Source: Actinobacteria bacterium OV450 (lineage in GTDB: Bacteria; Actinomycetota; Actinomycetes; Streptomycetales; Streptomycetaceae). Taken from it: 64,000 bases of DNA. The notes under the pieces were generated by a model. That model was not told the origin of the DNA, made no database searches, and worked only from the letters and a program-made list of their open reading frames with translations. Below, piece after piece: positions 35,808 through 45,085 of the stretch; within the stretch, counting starts at the first letter, position 1; every line of letters begins with the position of its first letter. A program made the translations under genes and the position numbers. The stretch is from the NCBI GenBank assembly GCA_001298555.1, contig LJCW01000076.1, positions 49,502-113,501 on the forward strand, in the 5' to 3' direction.

Positions 35808-37556
35808 CTACTTGGCGCAGACCGTCTTGTCGGCCTCGACCCGCTGAATGTCGTCCGGTGCCTTCTGCGGCGCCGTCAGCGAGACCCCCGCCCCCTTGAA
35901 GTCGGCGCCGAGCGTCAGCTTCATCGGAGTCTTGGGCGCGGCGTCCGCCGAGCCCATCTTCAGTGCCGTGGCCGGCAACCCCATGATGTCGGCCAGCGCC
36001 CGGGCCTGGTCGGCCTGGTTGGGCGCGTACTCCAGCTGGGTCGTGTCGACCTTGGCGGGCGCGTTTCCGCGGTTGCTGGCCTTGTTCACGCCCTTGCTGT
36101 TCTGCAGCCAGGTCAGAGTGGTGGACGCGGAGCCGCTGGGGCCGCCGCCGTTGTAGACGTCGACCCGTACGTCGCCGGCCGGTGCGCGGTTGCCCTGGAG
36201 CAGGGCGTTCGCCTTGCTCTGGGCCTCCGCGTCGGCCGCGTCCTTCGCCGCCTGCTCCTTCTTCTCGACCTCCGTCAGGGAGACGTCGCCCTGGATCATC
36301 TTCAGCAGCGGATCGGCCGCCCCGTGCTCGATGACGACGGTCGCCTTCTGGCCCTCCGGCTCGGCCGGGTTGTCGAGCACCGGAAGCGTGGTGAAGGTGA
36401 TGTTCTTCAGGTTCATGTCCTTCAGCTCACCCGCCAGATTGGTGAGCTTGTCGATGGACCCTATGCCCGAGTCGACGGTCAGCGACTTGGTGGCCGCCTC
36501 CGCGAGGGAGAAGAACTTCTTCGGACTGGTCAGCGTCTCCTTCGACTTCATCTCGCGCATCATCGAACTCAGGAACTGCTGCTGGGTCTTGATGCGGTCG
36601 AGGTCGCCGTGGTTGCCGAACGAGTGCCGGGTCCGTACGAAGGCCAGGGCCTCCTCGCCCTGCAGCCGGTGCTCGCCCGCGTTCAGCTTCAGCTTGGAGT
36701 CCTTGTCGTCCACGGCCTTCGCGAGGCAGACCGGTACGCCGCCGACCGCCGTGCTCAGCACCTTCACCGCGTTGAAGTCGACCATCATGAAGTTGTCGAC
36801 GGTGATCCCGGTGATCTCCTTCACCGTCCGCATGGTGCAGCCCGGGTCGCGGCCCTCCTGGCCGAGGCTGACGTTGAACCGCGTCCCCTTCTGGCCCGGG
36901 ATGGTCTTCGTCGAGCCGTCGGGCTGCTTGGTCGGGCAGGCCGGGATGTTCGTGATCAGGTCGCGCGGGATGGACAGCGCGGTGGCGTTGCTGCGGTCCT
37001 TGGACACGTGGAAGAGGATCGTGGTGTCGGCGTGGCCGACGCTCTCCGCGTCCCCGTAGCCCTCGTTGCCGGCACCGCTGCGCTTGTCGGTGCCGATGAC
37101 CAGGATGTTGATGGGCTGGTCCTTCTTGAACCCGCCCGTGCCCGCGTCGCCGACGTCGGTGACCTTGAGGTTGCCGTTCAGGTGGTTGTAGTAGAGGTAC
37201 GCGCCCAGCGAGCCGCCGACCAGCAGGAAGGCGAGGGTGCCGCCGGTGATGACGAGGATCTTCTTGCGCCGGCCGCCGCCTCCGCCGCCCTTGCGCGGAC
37301 GCCCGCCGCGCCGTCCGGGCGGACCCTCGCCGCGCCGCGGTCCTGGCACGGCAGGCGCCGACGGGGCCTTGGGGGAGGCGGAGGTGCCGGGCGCCTTGGT
37401 GCGCGCCGAGGACGGTCTGCGGGGAGCGGCGACAGAGGGCCGCTGCTTCGCAGCGGAGCTGTCCAGTCGCAGTTCGTAGTTGCCGGTGCGGGGATTGAGT
37501 ACCCACTGGTCTGCGGGGTCGATCTCGTCCGCCCGCCCACGGCTTTGCGCATCCAC
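35808..37556 (-). CDS. LCP family protein 4, with LytR_C domain
   Basis: The 582-residue protein has a basic N-terminus with RPRKGGGGGGRRKK just before a transmembrane helix (about 108-130), an LCP domain (NILVIGTDKRSG, SIPRDLITNIP, TVDNFMMVDF, FVRTRHSFGNHGDLDRIKTQQ), an Ala/Glu-rich segment with coiled-coil character (about 425-455) and a LytR_C domain (about 460-560, DVRVDVYNGGG). GTG 37556 gives the VDAQSRGRADEIDPADQ start with GGAGG about 12 nt upstream; the open frame further upstream lies inside the next gene out of register and is a shadow. The 224-bp upstream gap is relatively AT-rich. Confidence 0.9.
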   Translation of the reverse strand: MDAQSRGRADEIDPADQWVLNPRTGNYELRLDSSAAKQRPSVAAPRRPSSARTKAPGTSASPKAPSAPAVPGPRRGEGPPGRRGGRPRKGGGGGGRRKKILVITGGTLAFLLVGGSLGAYLYYNHLNGNLKVTDVGDAGTGGFKKDQPINILVIGTDKRSGAGNEGYGDAESVGHADTTILFHVSKDRSNATALSIPRDLITNIPACPTKQPDGSTKTIPGQKGTRFNVSLGQEGRDPGCTMRTVKEITGITVDNFMMVDFNAVKVLSTAVGGVPVCLAKAVDDKDSKLKLNAGEHRLQGEEALAFVRTRHSFGNHGDLDRIKTQQQFLSSMMREMKSKETLTSPKKFFSLAEAATKSLTVDSGIGSIDKLTNLAGELKDMNLKNITFTTLPVLDNPAEPEGQKATVVIEHGAADPLLKMIQGDVSLTEVEKKEQAAKDAADAEAQSKANALLQGNRAPAGDVRVDVYNGGGPSGSASTTLTWLQNSKGVNKASNRGNAPAKVDTTQLEYAPNQADQARALADIMGLPATALKMGSADAAPKTPMKLTLGADFKGAGVSLTAPQKAPDDIQRVEADKTVCAK

Positions 37557-37780
37557 GGTTGCTCGAATCCTCCGTCGGTGCCTCGCGACGCGCCTCCCCC
37601 AAGACGCCCGGTCAACGATCCGGCTGCTGGTGCACGGCCTCTTTTCTGGCCGGGGCACCGGATCGCTCACCTTATCCGCCCTGGTCAACCGCAAACCATG
37701 GTGGTGACAAATTCCACTCCCCTTATAACGGGGCAAAAAGCTCAAGCCGTTCGGTTCGGACACCGGCTTTTGGTATTGCT

Positions 37781-38992
37781 TTACCGGCAATCGGCCGCGT
37801 CCGCCGTGGTCCCCGTGAAGGTGGGGACGGGCGTCGGGGCGGATCCGGTTCCCTGCGGGGCCGCGGAAGGCACCCCGCCCCCGGCGGTGCGGGCCGTCTG
37901 CGGGACCCGTTCGGTTTCGGCCGTCTGCGGGGCCACCGTCACCGGGCGGTCCGCCCGCAGCCGCTCGAACAGTTGGGCCGCGGCCGGCTGCACCAGTTCG
38001 TCCCGGTTCGGGTCGGCGACGTACGGGCGGCGCGGCACCGTAAGGAATTTGACCTGCTCGGTCGGTATGTCCCGGATGCCCCGGACCAGTTCGTACAGGT
38101 CGCGCAGCGAGGCCAGCCCGGGGTCCGTGGTCAGCGACGAGGTCGCCGCGTCCAGCAGCGGGTACAGCCTGCCCGGGTTCAGCAGCACCCCGTTGCTCTG
38201 CACCTTCCTGACGAGCGAGCCCAGGAACTGCTGCTGGCGCGCCATCCGTTCGGTGTCGCTGCCGTTGCCCAGGCTGTAGCGGGCCCGGACGAAACCGAGG
38301 GCCTGCTCCCCGTGCAGGGTCTGCCGGCCGGCCGGCAGCTTCAGCTTCGCCTCGGGGTCCGAGATCGGTTCCTTGAGGCAGATCTCCACGCCGCCGACCG
38401 CGTTGACCATCCTCTTGAACCCGCCGAAGTCCACCACCATGTGGTGATCGATGCGGATTCCGGTGAGCTTCTCCACCGTACGGATGGTGCAGGCGGCCCC
38501 GCCCCACTGGTACGCCCAGTTGAACTGCGCGAGCCGCTCCGCGGTGCGGCTCCCGTTCTCCGTCAGGCAGGCGGGGATCCGCGTCATCAGGTCCCGGGGT
38601 ATCGACACCGCGGTCGCGCTCCTGCGGTCCGCCGGCAGGTGCAGCAGGATCGCGGTGTCCGAGCGCTCGGTGCCGCCGTCCTGCCCGTACCGGGCGTTCT
38701 CCTTGCCGGAGCGCGAGTCCGAGCCGATCAGCAGGATGTTCTGCGAACCGCCCGCGGCGTGGGTGGGGCGCTCCCGTTCGTAGCGCTCCAGCTCCGCGGC
38801 CGCGGAGGTGTCCTCCGTGATGTTCCCGTCGAGCTTGCGGTACAGCCACCAGCCGACGGCCGCCCCGCACAGCACCATCAGGGCCAGCCCGAGGGCGATC
38901 CAGCGCAGCAGGCGGCGCCGGCGGCTGCGCGGGGGCTTCGGGGAGCCTCCGGCCGCTTCGGCGTCGCCCGGTATGCCTGCACTGTCCCTCAC
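37781..38992 (-). CDS. LCP family protein 5
   Basis: The 403-residue protein has a short basic N-terminus, a transmembrane helix (about 28-50) and an LCP domain (NILLIGSDSRSGKEN, SIPRDLMTRIPACL, IDHHMVVDF, FVRARYSLGNGSDTERMARQQ). It lacks a LytR_C domain and ends in a Thr/Pro-rich tail. The GTG start has GGAG 5 nt upstream. It is the first of the three tandem minus-strand LCP genes, so this locus carries an unusual density of putative polymer ligases. Confidence 0.92.
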   Translation of the reverse strand: MRDSAGIPGDAEAAGGSPKPPRSRRRRLLRWIALGLALMVLCGAAVGWWLYRKLDGNITEDTSAAAELERYERERPTHAAGGSQNILLIGSDSRSGKENARYGQDGGTERSDTAILLHLPADRRSATAVSIPRDLMTRIPACLTENGSRTAERLAQFNWAYQWGGAACTIRTVEKLTGIRIDHHMVVDFGGFKRMVNAVGGVEICLKEPISDPEAKLKLPAGRQTLHGEQALGFVRARYSLGNGSDTERMARQQQFLGSLVRKVQSNGVLLNPGRLYPLLDAATSSLTTDPGLASLRDLYELVRGIRDIPTEQVKFLTVPRRPYVADPNRDELVQPAAAQLFERLRADRPVTVAPQTAETERVPQTARTAGGGVPSAAPQGTGSAPTPVPTFTGTTADAADCR

Positions 38993-39221
38993 TCGCGCTC
39001 CGTCCCCTCACCGCAACGGGACTGCGTCCGCTGCGTCGGTGACCCTGCGGGCCGTACGGGTGGAAGCACGGCCTCTGCCGATCGTGCCCCCGACCCGCCG
39101 GTAGGGCCCGGGGGCAGGGCCTTGTCTAGACCCGTCCGGGTGACAGATGGGGGGTGGGGCCGGGCGAAGCGGCGGCGGGGCGGGGCGCCGGGTGAGCCCG
39201 ACGGCGGGGACGGCCCCGGGC

Positions 39222-39974
39222 TCAGGCGGCGGTGTGGGTGACGCGCTCGCTCTCCGTCCGCTGCGCCAGCGCGTCCGCCGGCAGCCGGTCCAGGTTCCGG
39301 CAGAGCACGACCGAGGCACCTGCGGCCAGCGCGGCGTACAGCCCGGCGGACAGTCCCTCCCAGGTGTCGTACCCCAGCCCGGACAGCACCCGCGACCCCT
39401 CGCCGAGGCCGAGCTTCGCCGCGTCCTCGCGGGCGCGTTCGACGAGCTCCGCGTGCGTGAACCCCTCGCCGCCGACGACCAGCGCGGGACCACCGGCCTC
39501 CACGGGGACGAAGGGGGCGAACCGGTCGCCCTGGCCCGGCACCTCGACCGCGTAGTCCGCGAACCCGGCCGGCGGCTGCGGGAACCGGCCGCCCAGCGGC
39601 CGCAGCGCGAGCGCCACGCGCTCCCCGCCGCACTCCAGGGCCCGCTCCAGCTCGTCCGGCCCGCTGACGACGAGATCGGCGTCGCCCGGAGGCCCGTCCA
39701 CCGCGGCCACGACCCCGACCGAGTGGCAGGCGAGCAGCCACACGGCGCTCTGCCAGTGCGCGGGCAGCAGCAGCGCCAGCCGGTCCCCGGGCTCGGCGCC
39801 CAGGTCGCCCTGAAGGAGATTGGCGGTCTTGGCCACCCAATTGGCGAAGGTAGCGACGGACAATTCGACGCGTTCGCCCGTGGCGTCGTCGTAGAAGGTG
39901 ACGAGCGGGCGGCCCGGATCGGCGGCGAGCGCGGATCGCAGCAGGTCGGCAGGGGTGCGGTCAGTGGCGTTCAC
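39222..39974 (-). CDS. TIGR03089-family protein (truncated adenylate-forming-enzyme-like)
   Basis: The 250-residue protein resembles the N-terminal part of acyl-CoA-synthetase/AMP-binding enzymes (YDDATGERVELSVATFANWVAKTANLL and GDRLALLLPAHWQSAVWLLA) but lacks the AMP-binding core motifs and the C-terminal lid, so it should not be a complete ligase. This matches an actinobacterial family known only as TIGR03089, commonly found next to LCP and mannose genes. GTG 39974 is chosen; a longer start at 40016 adds an Arg-rich leader. Function unknown. Confidence 0.85.
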   Translation of the reverse strand: MNATDRTPADLLRSALAADPGRPLVTFYDDATGERVELSVATFANWVAKTANLLQGDLGAEPGDRLALLLPAHWQSAVWLLACHSVGVVAAVDGPPGDADLVVSGPDELERALECGGERVALALRPLGGRFPQPPAGFADYAVEVPGQGDRFAPFVPVEAGGPALVVGGEGFTHAELVERAREDAAKLGLGEGSRVLSGLGYDTWEGLSAGLYAALAAGASVVLCRNLDRLPADALAQRTESERVTHTAA

Positions 39975-40114
39975 CCGCCCCAGCCTACGCGGGGCCCTCG
40001 CCCGTACGGCGGGCATCGGCTCCTCCGTACGGGCGAGGCGACGCGCGGCACCGATCGGACGGACCGTCAGTTCTCCGATGGCGCTTCGTGGTGACTGTGC
40101 CCAGCATCGCTTCC

Positions 40115-41560
40115 ATGCGTGGATTCCTTGCTTCCTCGATCGGTGTCGCGACGGCTGCCGCCCTGGCCCTGCCGCTCGCGCTCTCCACTCCGGCCGCGGC
40201 CGCGCCTGCCCTGGGCGCGGCCGCCCCCACGGCCCCCGTGGCCCCAGCCGGGTCCACCCAGTCGCTGCCGCTCGCCCCGCTGGGCCCCGCGGCCGACAGG
40301 TCCCCCGGCGTCCCCGGCATGAGCACCTCGCCGCGGCTGCCCGAAACCCAGGGGCTGCCGCAGCGCGAGGTCAAGAGGTTCTCGCTGGTCGGCGTCGTCT
40401 GGGACGACGCGAGCACCCAGCTGTTCGGCCGGGTCCAGGTCCGCACCCGCGCGGTGGGGACCGGGAGCTGGTCCGACTGGCAGGACATCGAGACCCGCAA
40501 CAGCGAACACGCCCCCGACCTCGGCACCACGGAGAGCGGCTCCGGCCGCGTCCGCGGCAGCACCGCCCCGCTGTGGGTCGGTGACTCCGACGGCGTCGAG
40601 GTCCGCGTCCAGGCGGAACCCGGCACCCCCGCCACCCGCGGGGCCACCCGCGCGGCGAACCGGCTGCCGTCGGGCATGCGGATCGAACTCGTCGACCCGG
40701 GCGCGGCGGACCCGGTGACGGTCATCGACGCCAAGAACGGCGCGTCGGGCCCGGCCGACGAACCTGAGGGCGACGACAAGGGCGACATCGTCGGCCTGCC
40801 CGGCATGACCATGGAGGCGGCCGAATCCTCCAACGCCAACGTCCCGCTGGCCGCACTCGGCGCCAAGGAGATCGCCGCACTCAACAAGGCGGACTCCACC
40901 GCCGACGCGGTCCTCGCCGGCGAAGGCACCCTCAGCGCGGCGGCCCGCCCCTACATCGGCCCGCGGCCGCGGATCGTCACCCGGCTGGGCTGGGGCGCCG
41001 ACGAATCCCTGCGCGAGGCGGGCTTCGTCTACACGAGCACGGTCAAGGCGGCCTTCGTCCACCACACCGCCTCCGGCAACAACTACGCCTGCAAGGACGC
41101 CCCGGCGGTGCTGCGCGGCCTGTACCGCTACCACGTGGTCAGCAGCGGCTGGCGCGACATCGGCTACAACTTCGCCGTCGACAAGTGCGGCACGGTGTAC
41201 GAGGGCCGGGCGGGCGGAGTCGCCAAGGCGGTGCTCGGCGCGCACACCATGGGGTTCAACACGGACAGCATGGGCATCGCGGTGATCGGCACGTACACGA
41301 CCACCACCCCGCCCGCGGCCGCGGTGAAGGCGGTGGCGCAGCTCACGGCCTGGAAGCTGGGGCTGTTCAACAGGGACCCGCGGGCGAAGACGACCCTGAA
41401 GTCGGGCGGCGGCAACCTGTTCGCGAAGGGCACGAACGTCAAGCTGAACGTGATCTCGGGGCACCGGGACGGCTTCGCGACGGAATGCCCGGGCAAGCTG
41501 CTGTACGGCCAGCTCCCCCCGACCCGCACCACCTCGGCCAAGCTCCAGGGCCGCCCCTGA
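40115..41560 (+). CDS. Secreted peptidoglycan-recognition-type N-acetylmuramoyl-L-alanine amidase
   Basis: The 481-residue protein has a signal peptide (MRGFLASSIG..., cleavage after TPAAAA), an N-terminal region of about 250 residues with a beta-sandwich-like segment (SLVGVVWDDASTQLFGRVQV ... WSDWQDIE), and a C-terminal PGRP/amidase_2 domain (about 285-475). Zinc ligands are visible as FVHHTASGN, GAHTMGFN and the final GHRDGFATECPG with the conserved cysteine. It should cut the bond between MurNAc and the stem peptide. ATG 40115 is preferred for a clean signal peptide; GTG 40088 in frame is an alternative. Neither has a clear ribosome-binding site. Confidence 0.88.
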   Translation: MRGFLASSIGVATAAALALPLALSTPAAAAPALGAAAPTAPVAPAGSTQSLPLAPLGPAADRSPGVPGMSTSPRLPETQGLPQREVKRFSLVGVVWDDASTQLFGRVQVRTRAVGTGSWSDWQDIETRNSEHAPDLGTTESGSGRVRGSTAPLWVGDSDGVEVRVQAEPGTPATRGATRAANRLPSGMRIELVDPGAADPVTVIDAKNGASGPADEPEGDDKGDIVGLPGMTMEAAESSNANVPLAALGAKEIAALNKADSTADAVLAGEGTLSAAARPYIGPRPRIVTRLGWGADESLREAGFVYTSTVKAAFVHHTASGNNYACKDAPAVLRGLYRYHVVSSGWRDIGYNFAVDKCGTVYEGRAGGVAKAVLGAHTMGFNTDSMGIAVIGTYTTTTPPAAAVKAVAQLTAWKLGLFNRDPRAKTTLKSGGGNLFAKGTNVKLNVISGHRDGFATECPGKLLYGQLPPTRTTSAKLQGRP

Positions 41561-41582
41561 ACCGGCCCGACCGCGCTCGCAC

Positions 41583-41640
41583 GTGCCCGCGTGCGGCGCC
41601 GCCGCCGGGACGGCCCGGCAGTGGCGCCGCACGCGGGCAC
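41583..41640 (+). terminator. Terminator after the amidase gene
   Basis: Perfect 18-bp stem gtgcccgcgtgcggcgcc (41583-41600) with its complement at 41623-41640; the 22-nt loop holds a second small hairpin. Confidence 0.85.
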
Positions 41641-41648
41641 CGCCGGGC

Positions 41649-41654
41649 TACGCT
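41649..41654 (+). promoter_or_regulatory. Candidate -10 element of a leaderless DNA-glycosylase transcript
   Basis: TACGCT ends 7 nt before the ATG at 41662, just downstream of the preceding terminator. Only a weak aaggg is available as ribosome-binding site and it is too close to the start. Confidence 0.45.
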
Positions 41655-41661
41655 CAAGGGC

Positions 41662-42678
41662 ATGGCCGGCCGCTACGACCCCCTCACCCGCACTGCTGTC
41701 CGCGGCGGGCGCACCTCCGTGCCCGAGGGCACCCCCGCCCCGCACGCCGGGACCGGCGCCGGCGCCCGCGTGCGGGAGTGGGAGAGCGGCGGCGTCGACC
41801 TCGGGCTGACGCTCGGCCCCCTTCGCCGGGGCCCCGGCGACCCCACCTTCCGCATCACCCCCGACGGCTCCGTCTGGCGGACCAGCCGGACCCCCGCGGG
41901 CCCGGCCACCCTCCGCGTGGCCCTGCGCCCGGGCACGGGGACCGCCGTGGCCGAGGCCTGGGGCCCCGGCGCCGAGTGGATGCTCGACCACCTGCCCGCA
42001 CTCCTCGGCTCCGGCGACGACCCCACCGCCTTCGTCCCCCGCCACCGCCTCGTCCACGCGAGCCACCGCCGCCGCCCCGGCCTGCGGCTGACCCGCACCG
42101 GGCTGGTCCTGGAGTCCCTGATCCCCACCGTCCTGGAGCAGAAGGTCACCGCCGACGAGGCGTACCGCGCCTGGCGCCGGCTGGTGTCCTGGTACGGGGA
42201 GCCCGCGCCCGGACCGGAGGACCGCCCCCGGGGCCTGTACGTCATGCCCGACGCCCGGACCTGGGCGCTGATCCCCTCCTGGGACTGGCACAAGGCCGGC
42301 GTCGACATCAAGCGGTCCGCCACGATCGTCCGCTGCGCCCGGGTCGCGAACCGCCTGGAGGAGGCCGCCGCCATGGAGCTCCCGCAGGCCGCCGCCCGGC
42401 TGGAGGCCGTTCCCGGCATCGGCCCCTGGACCTCCGCGGAGACCCTGCAGCGCAGCAACGGCGCCGCCGACGCCGTCACCACCGGCGACCTGCACCTGCC
42501 CGGAATCATCGGCTGGGCCCTCGCCGGGAACCGGGCCGCCGACGACGCCGAGATGCTGGAGCTGCTCGCCCCGTACGCGGGCCAGCGCCACCGCGCGGCC
42601 CGCCTCGTCCTCCTCGCGGGCCACGCACCGCCCCGCCGCGCCCCGAAGATGCGCAAGACGGACATCGGCCTGCTCTGA
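41662..42678 (+). CDS. HhH-GPD DNA glycosylase (3-methyladenine glycosylase II type)
   Basis: The 338-residue protein is a base-excision repair enzyme. The C-terminal half carries the HhH-GPD elements: VLEQKVTADEA at the helix preceding the lesion pocket, the hairpin LEAVPGIGPWTSAETL, and a catalytic Asp in TTGDLHLPGIIGWAL. The N-terminal half is the AlkA-like beta domain. It should excise alkylated purines. It ends in a basic tail (RRAPKMRKTD). It stands alone, convergent with fbiB, and is separated from it by 21-bp tandem repeats. Confidence 0.9.
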   Translation: MAGRYDPLTRTAVRGGRTSVPEGTPAPHAGTGAGARVREWESGGVDLGLTLGPLRRGPGDPTFRITPDGSVWRTSRTPAGPATLRVALRPGTGTAVAEAWGPGAEWMLDHLPALLGSGDDPTAFVPRHRLVHASHRRRPGLRLTRTGLVLESLIPTVLEQKVTADEAYRAWRRLVSWYGEPAPGPEDRPRGLYVMPDARTWALIPSWDWHKAGVDIKRSATIVRCARVANRLEEAAAMELPQAAARLEAVPGIGPWTSAETLQRSNGAADAVTTGDLHLPGIIGWALAGNRAADDAEMLELLAPYAGQRHRAARLVLLAGHAPPRRAPKMRKTDIGLL

Positions 42679-42687
42679 CCCGCGACG

Positions 42688-42765
42688 CGCCGCACCGGCC
42701 GGCACGCGCGCCGCACCGGCCGGCACGCGCGCCGCACCGGCCGGCACGCGCGCCGCACCGGCCGG
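42688..42765. repeat. Tandem array of a 21-bp unit (about 3.7 copies)
   Basis: Units begin at 42688, 42709, 42730 and 42751, the last incomplete; the unit starts cgccgcaccggccggcac. Each contains the palindrome ccggccgg and so can form hairpins. The array fills the gap between two convergent genes and may act as their common terminator. Confidence 0.9.
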
Positions 42766-42768
42766 GCC

Positions 42769-44064
42769 CTAGCGGACCTCGATGAAGTCCTCCGCGGCCC
42801 GTGCGGGCCGCTCCGCCGGAGCCGACGCGGCGTGGCCCACGGCCACGGCCCCCATCGGCTCCCAGTCCTCGGGCAGCCCGAGGACCTTGCGCACCACGTC
42901 CCGGCAGAACATCGTCGAGGACACCCATGCCGAGCCCAGCCGCTCCCCGGCCAGTGCCACCAGGAAGTTCTGGATGCCCGCGCCCGTCGCGACGACGAAC
43001 ATCTCCCGCTCGGCCGCATCACGCCGGGCGTGCCCGTAGTCGTGCGCGCCGTCCGTCACCATGCACGGCACGACCAGGTACGGGGCCTTGCGCAGCACGT
43101 CGCCGCGCCGGACCCGCCGGGCGATGGACTCCTCGCTCTTGCCGTCGCGCCTCAGGTCCTCGATCCAGGCGTCGCGCATCGCGTCGAGCAGTTCCGCCCG
43201 CGCCGCCCCGGACTCCAGCAGGACGAACCGCCACGGCGTGGTGTGGTGCGGCGCCGGGGCCGTCACCGCGGCGGCGACCGCGCGGCGGACCGCGCCCGGG
43301 TCCACCGGCTCCGCGGTGAACGCCCGTACGGTGCGGCGCTGCGTCACGGCTTCCCGTACCGCCTCCGAGGTGCCCAGCCGGAACATGTCGTCGGCCGCCG
43401 GTCGCACCAGGTCGGCCGCCGTCGAACCCTCGCCGAGGAGGTGGCCGAGCCCGCGGACGACCGCGACCGGCAGTCCGGCCGCCTTGCCCTTGACCAGGTC
43501 CCCGGCCGCGGCGAGTTCGTCCGCCGTGGCCACTATGGTCGCGCTCAGCGGGTTGCCGTGGGCGTCCGTGCCGCCGCGCAGGTCGTCCAGGACCCGTACG
43601 CCCGCCGAGCCGATGGCCACGTCGGTGAGCCCGGAGCGCCAGGGCCGCCCGAAGGTGTCGGTGACGATGACGCCGACGTCGACGGAGAGCAGGTCCCGCA
43701 GCCCGGCGCGGATCGCGGCGGCCGAGGCGTCGGAGTCCTCGGGCAGCAGCAGTACGGTGCCGGGTTCGGTGTTGGAGGCGTCGACTCCGGCCGCGGCCAT
43801 GACGAGGCCCTGCCGGTTCTCGACGACCCGCAGCGGGCCGCGGCGGGCCACGACCCGTACGGTCTCGGCGTCGATGGCCTCCTCGCGGGATTCGGCGCGG
43901 ACGATCCGGCCCTCCGCCTTGGAGACGATCTTCGAGGTGACCAGCAGGACGTCCCCGTCGCGCAGTCCGGGCCCGGCCGCCGCGATCAGCCGGGCCAGGT
44001 CGTCGCCGGGGCGGACCTCGGGGATCCCGGCGACGGCGCGCACCTCGTACGAGGGGACGCTCAC
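42769..44064 (-). CDS. fbiB: Bifunctional coenzyme F420 gamma-glutamyl ligase / nitroreductase-domain protein
   Basis: The 431-residue protein has an N-terminal CofE-type F420-0:gamma-glutamyl ligase domain (about 1-245; [34 protein letters not shown]) and a C-terminal FMN-binding nitroreductase-like domain (about 250-431; [27 protein letters not shown]). This fusion is the FbiB arrangement known from mycobacteria, where the ligase adds the glutamate tail and the second domain reduces dehydro-F420-0. The GTG start overlaps the fbiA stop by 4 bp, so the two are co-translated. Confidence 0.94.
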   Translation of the reverse strand: MSVPSYEVRAVAGIPEVRPGDDLARLIAAAGPGLRDGDVLLVTSKIVSKAEGRIVRAESREEAIDAETVRVVARRGPLRVVENRQGLVMAAAGVDASNTEPGTVLLLPEDSDASAAAIRAGLRDLLSVDVGVIVTDTFGRPWRSGLTDVAIGSAGVRVLDDLRGGTDAHGNPLSATIVATADELAAAGDLVKGKAAGLPVAVVRGLGHLLGEGSTAADLVRPAADDMFRLGTSEAVREAVTQRRTVRAFTAEPVDPGAVRRAVAAAVTAPAPHHTTPWRFVLLESGAARAELLDAMRDAWIEDLRRDGKSEESIARRVRRGDVLRKAPYLVVPCMVTDGAHDYGHARRDAAEREMFVVATGAGIQNFLVALAGERLGSAWVSSTMFCRDVVRKVLGLPEDWEPMGAVAVGHAASAPAERPARAAEDFIEVR

Positions 44065-45020
44065 CGGGCGGCCTCCGCGAGGGCCAGCGCGGCGCGGGCC
44101 ATCTCGGCGGTGGCGGCGAGGTCGGTCATCATCAGCGGCACCGCGCGGCAGGCGATCCCGGCGGCCTCCACCTCGGCGACCGCGTCCGCGTCGGCGGTGT
44201 CCACGAGCCAGCCGTCGAGGAGTTCACCGCCGTAGTGCAGGGCGACGGCCGCGGCACTGGCTTCGACGCCGACGGCGGCCAGCACCTTGTCGGCCATCCC
44301 GCGTACGGGCGCGCCCCCGACGATGGGGGAGAGGCCCACGACGGGCGCCTCGGCGGCGGCGACGGCCTCGCGGATGCCGGGCACGGCGAGGATGGTGCCG
44401 ACGGAGACGACCGGGTTGGACGGCGGGAGGAGGATCAGGTCGGCGGCCGCGACGGCCTCCAGCACGCCGGGCGCGGGCTTGGCCTGCTCGGCGCCGACGG
44501 GGACGACGGCCTCCGCGTCGAGGGAGGCGCGGAGCCTGACCCAGTACTCCTGGAAGTGGATGACGCGGCGCTCGCCGCTGTCGGGGTCGGTGACGGCGAC
44601 GTGGGTCTCGACGCGGTCGTCGGACATGGGCAGCAGCCGGACGCCGGGCTGCCAGCGGTCGCAGAGGGCCTCGGTGACGGCGCTCAGCGGGTAGCCCGCG
44701 CCGAGCATCTGCGTACGGACGATGTGGGTGGCGAAGTCGCGGTCGCCGAGCCCGAACCAGCTGGGTCCGACCCCGTACGCCGCGAGCTCCTCCTTGACGG
44801 TGAAGGACTCGTCGGTGCGGCCCCAGCCCTGGTCCTCGTTGATGCCACCGCCGAGGGTGTACATCACCGTGTCCAGGTCGGGGCACACCTTCAGCCCGAA
44901 GAGGTGAATGTCGTCACCGGTGTTGCCGATGACCGTGATGTCCGCGTCGGGAACCGCCGACTTGAGTCCGCGGAGGAAACGGGCGCCGCCGATACCGCCG
45001 GCCAGAACAACAATGCGCAT
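44061..45020 (-). CDS. fbiA: LPPG/EPPG:FO phospho-(enol)pyruvate/lactate transferase (F420-0 synthesis)
   Basis: The 319-residue CofD/FbiA enzyme transfers the phospholactyl or phosphoenolpyruvyl group to the deazaflavin FO, giving F420-0 or its dehydro form. Family features include the start [38 protein letters not shown], and [19 protein letters not shown]. It is followed by fbiB with a 4-bp overlap and lies 65 bp downstream of the cysteine dioxygenase gene. F420 supports several reductases of primary and secondary metabolism in streptomycetes. Confidence 0.95.
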   Translation of the reverse strand: MRIVVLAGGIGGARFLRGLKSAVPDADITVIGNTGDDIHLFGLKVCPDLDTVMYTLGGGINEDQGWGRTDESFTVKEELAAYGVGPSWFGLGDRDFATHIVRTQMLGAGYPLSAVTEALCDRWQPGVRLLPMSDDRVETHVAVTDPDSGERRVIHFQEYWVRLRASLDAEAVVPVGAEQAKPAPGVLEAVAAADLILLPPSNPVVSVGTILAVPGIREAVAAAEAPVVGLSPIVGGAPVRGMADKVLAAVGVEASAAAVALHYGGELLDGWLVDTADADAVAEVEAAGIACRAVPLMMTDLAATAEMARAALALAEAAR

Positions 45021-45085
45021 GCGGACAGTCTGTCAGCCGCAGAGCGTTCACCGGGGGCCGGTGGCCCGGGCGGCGGGCGGGACCG

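Noticed and set aside
37557..39011. The LCP protein 4 frame stays open upstream of 37556 for about 480 codons
   Set aside because: The extension overlaps LCP protein 5 out of register and is Arg/Gly-rich nonsense; the GTG at 37556 gives the normal N-terminus.
42688..42765. CRISPR-like repeats
   Set aside because: Units are contiguous with no spacers, so this is a simple tandem repeat.
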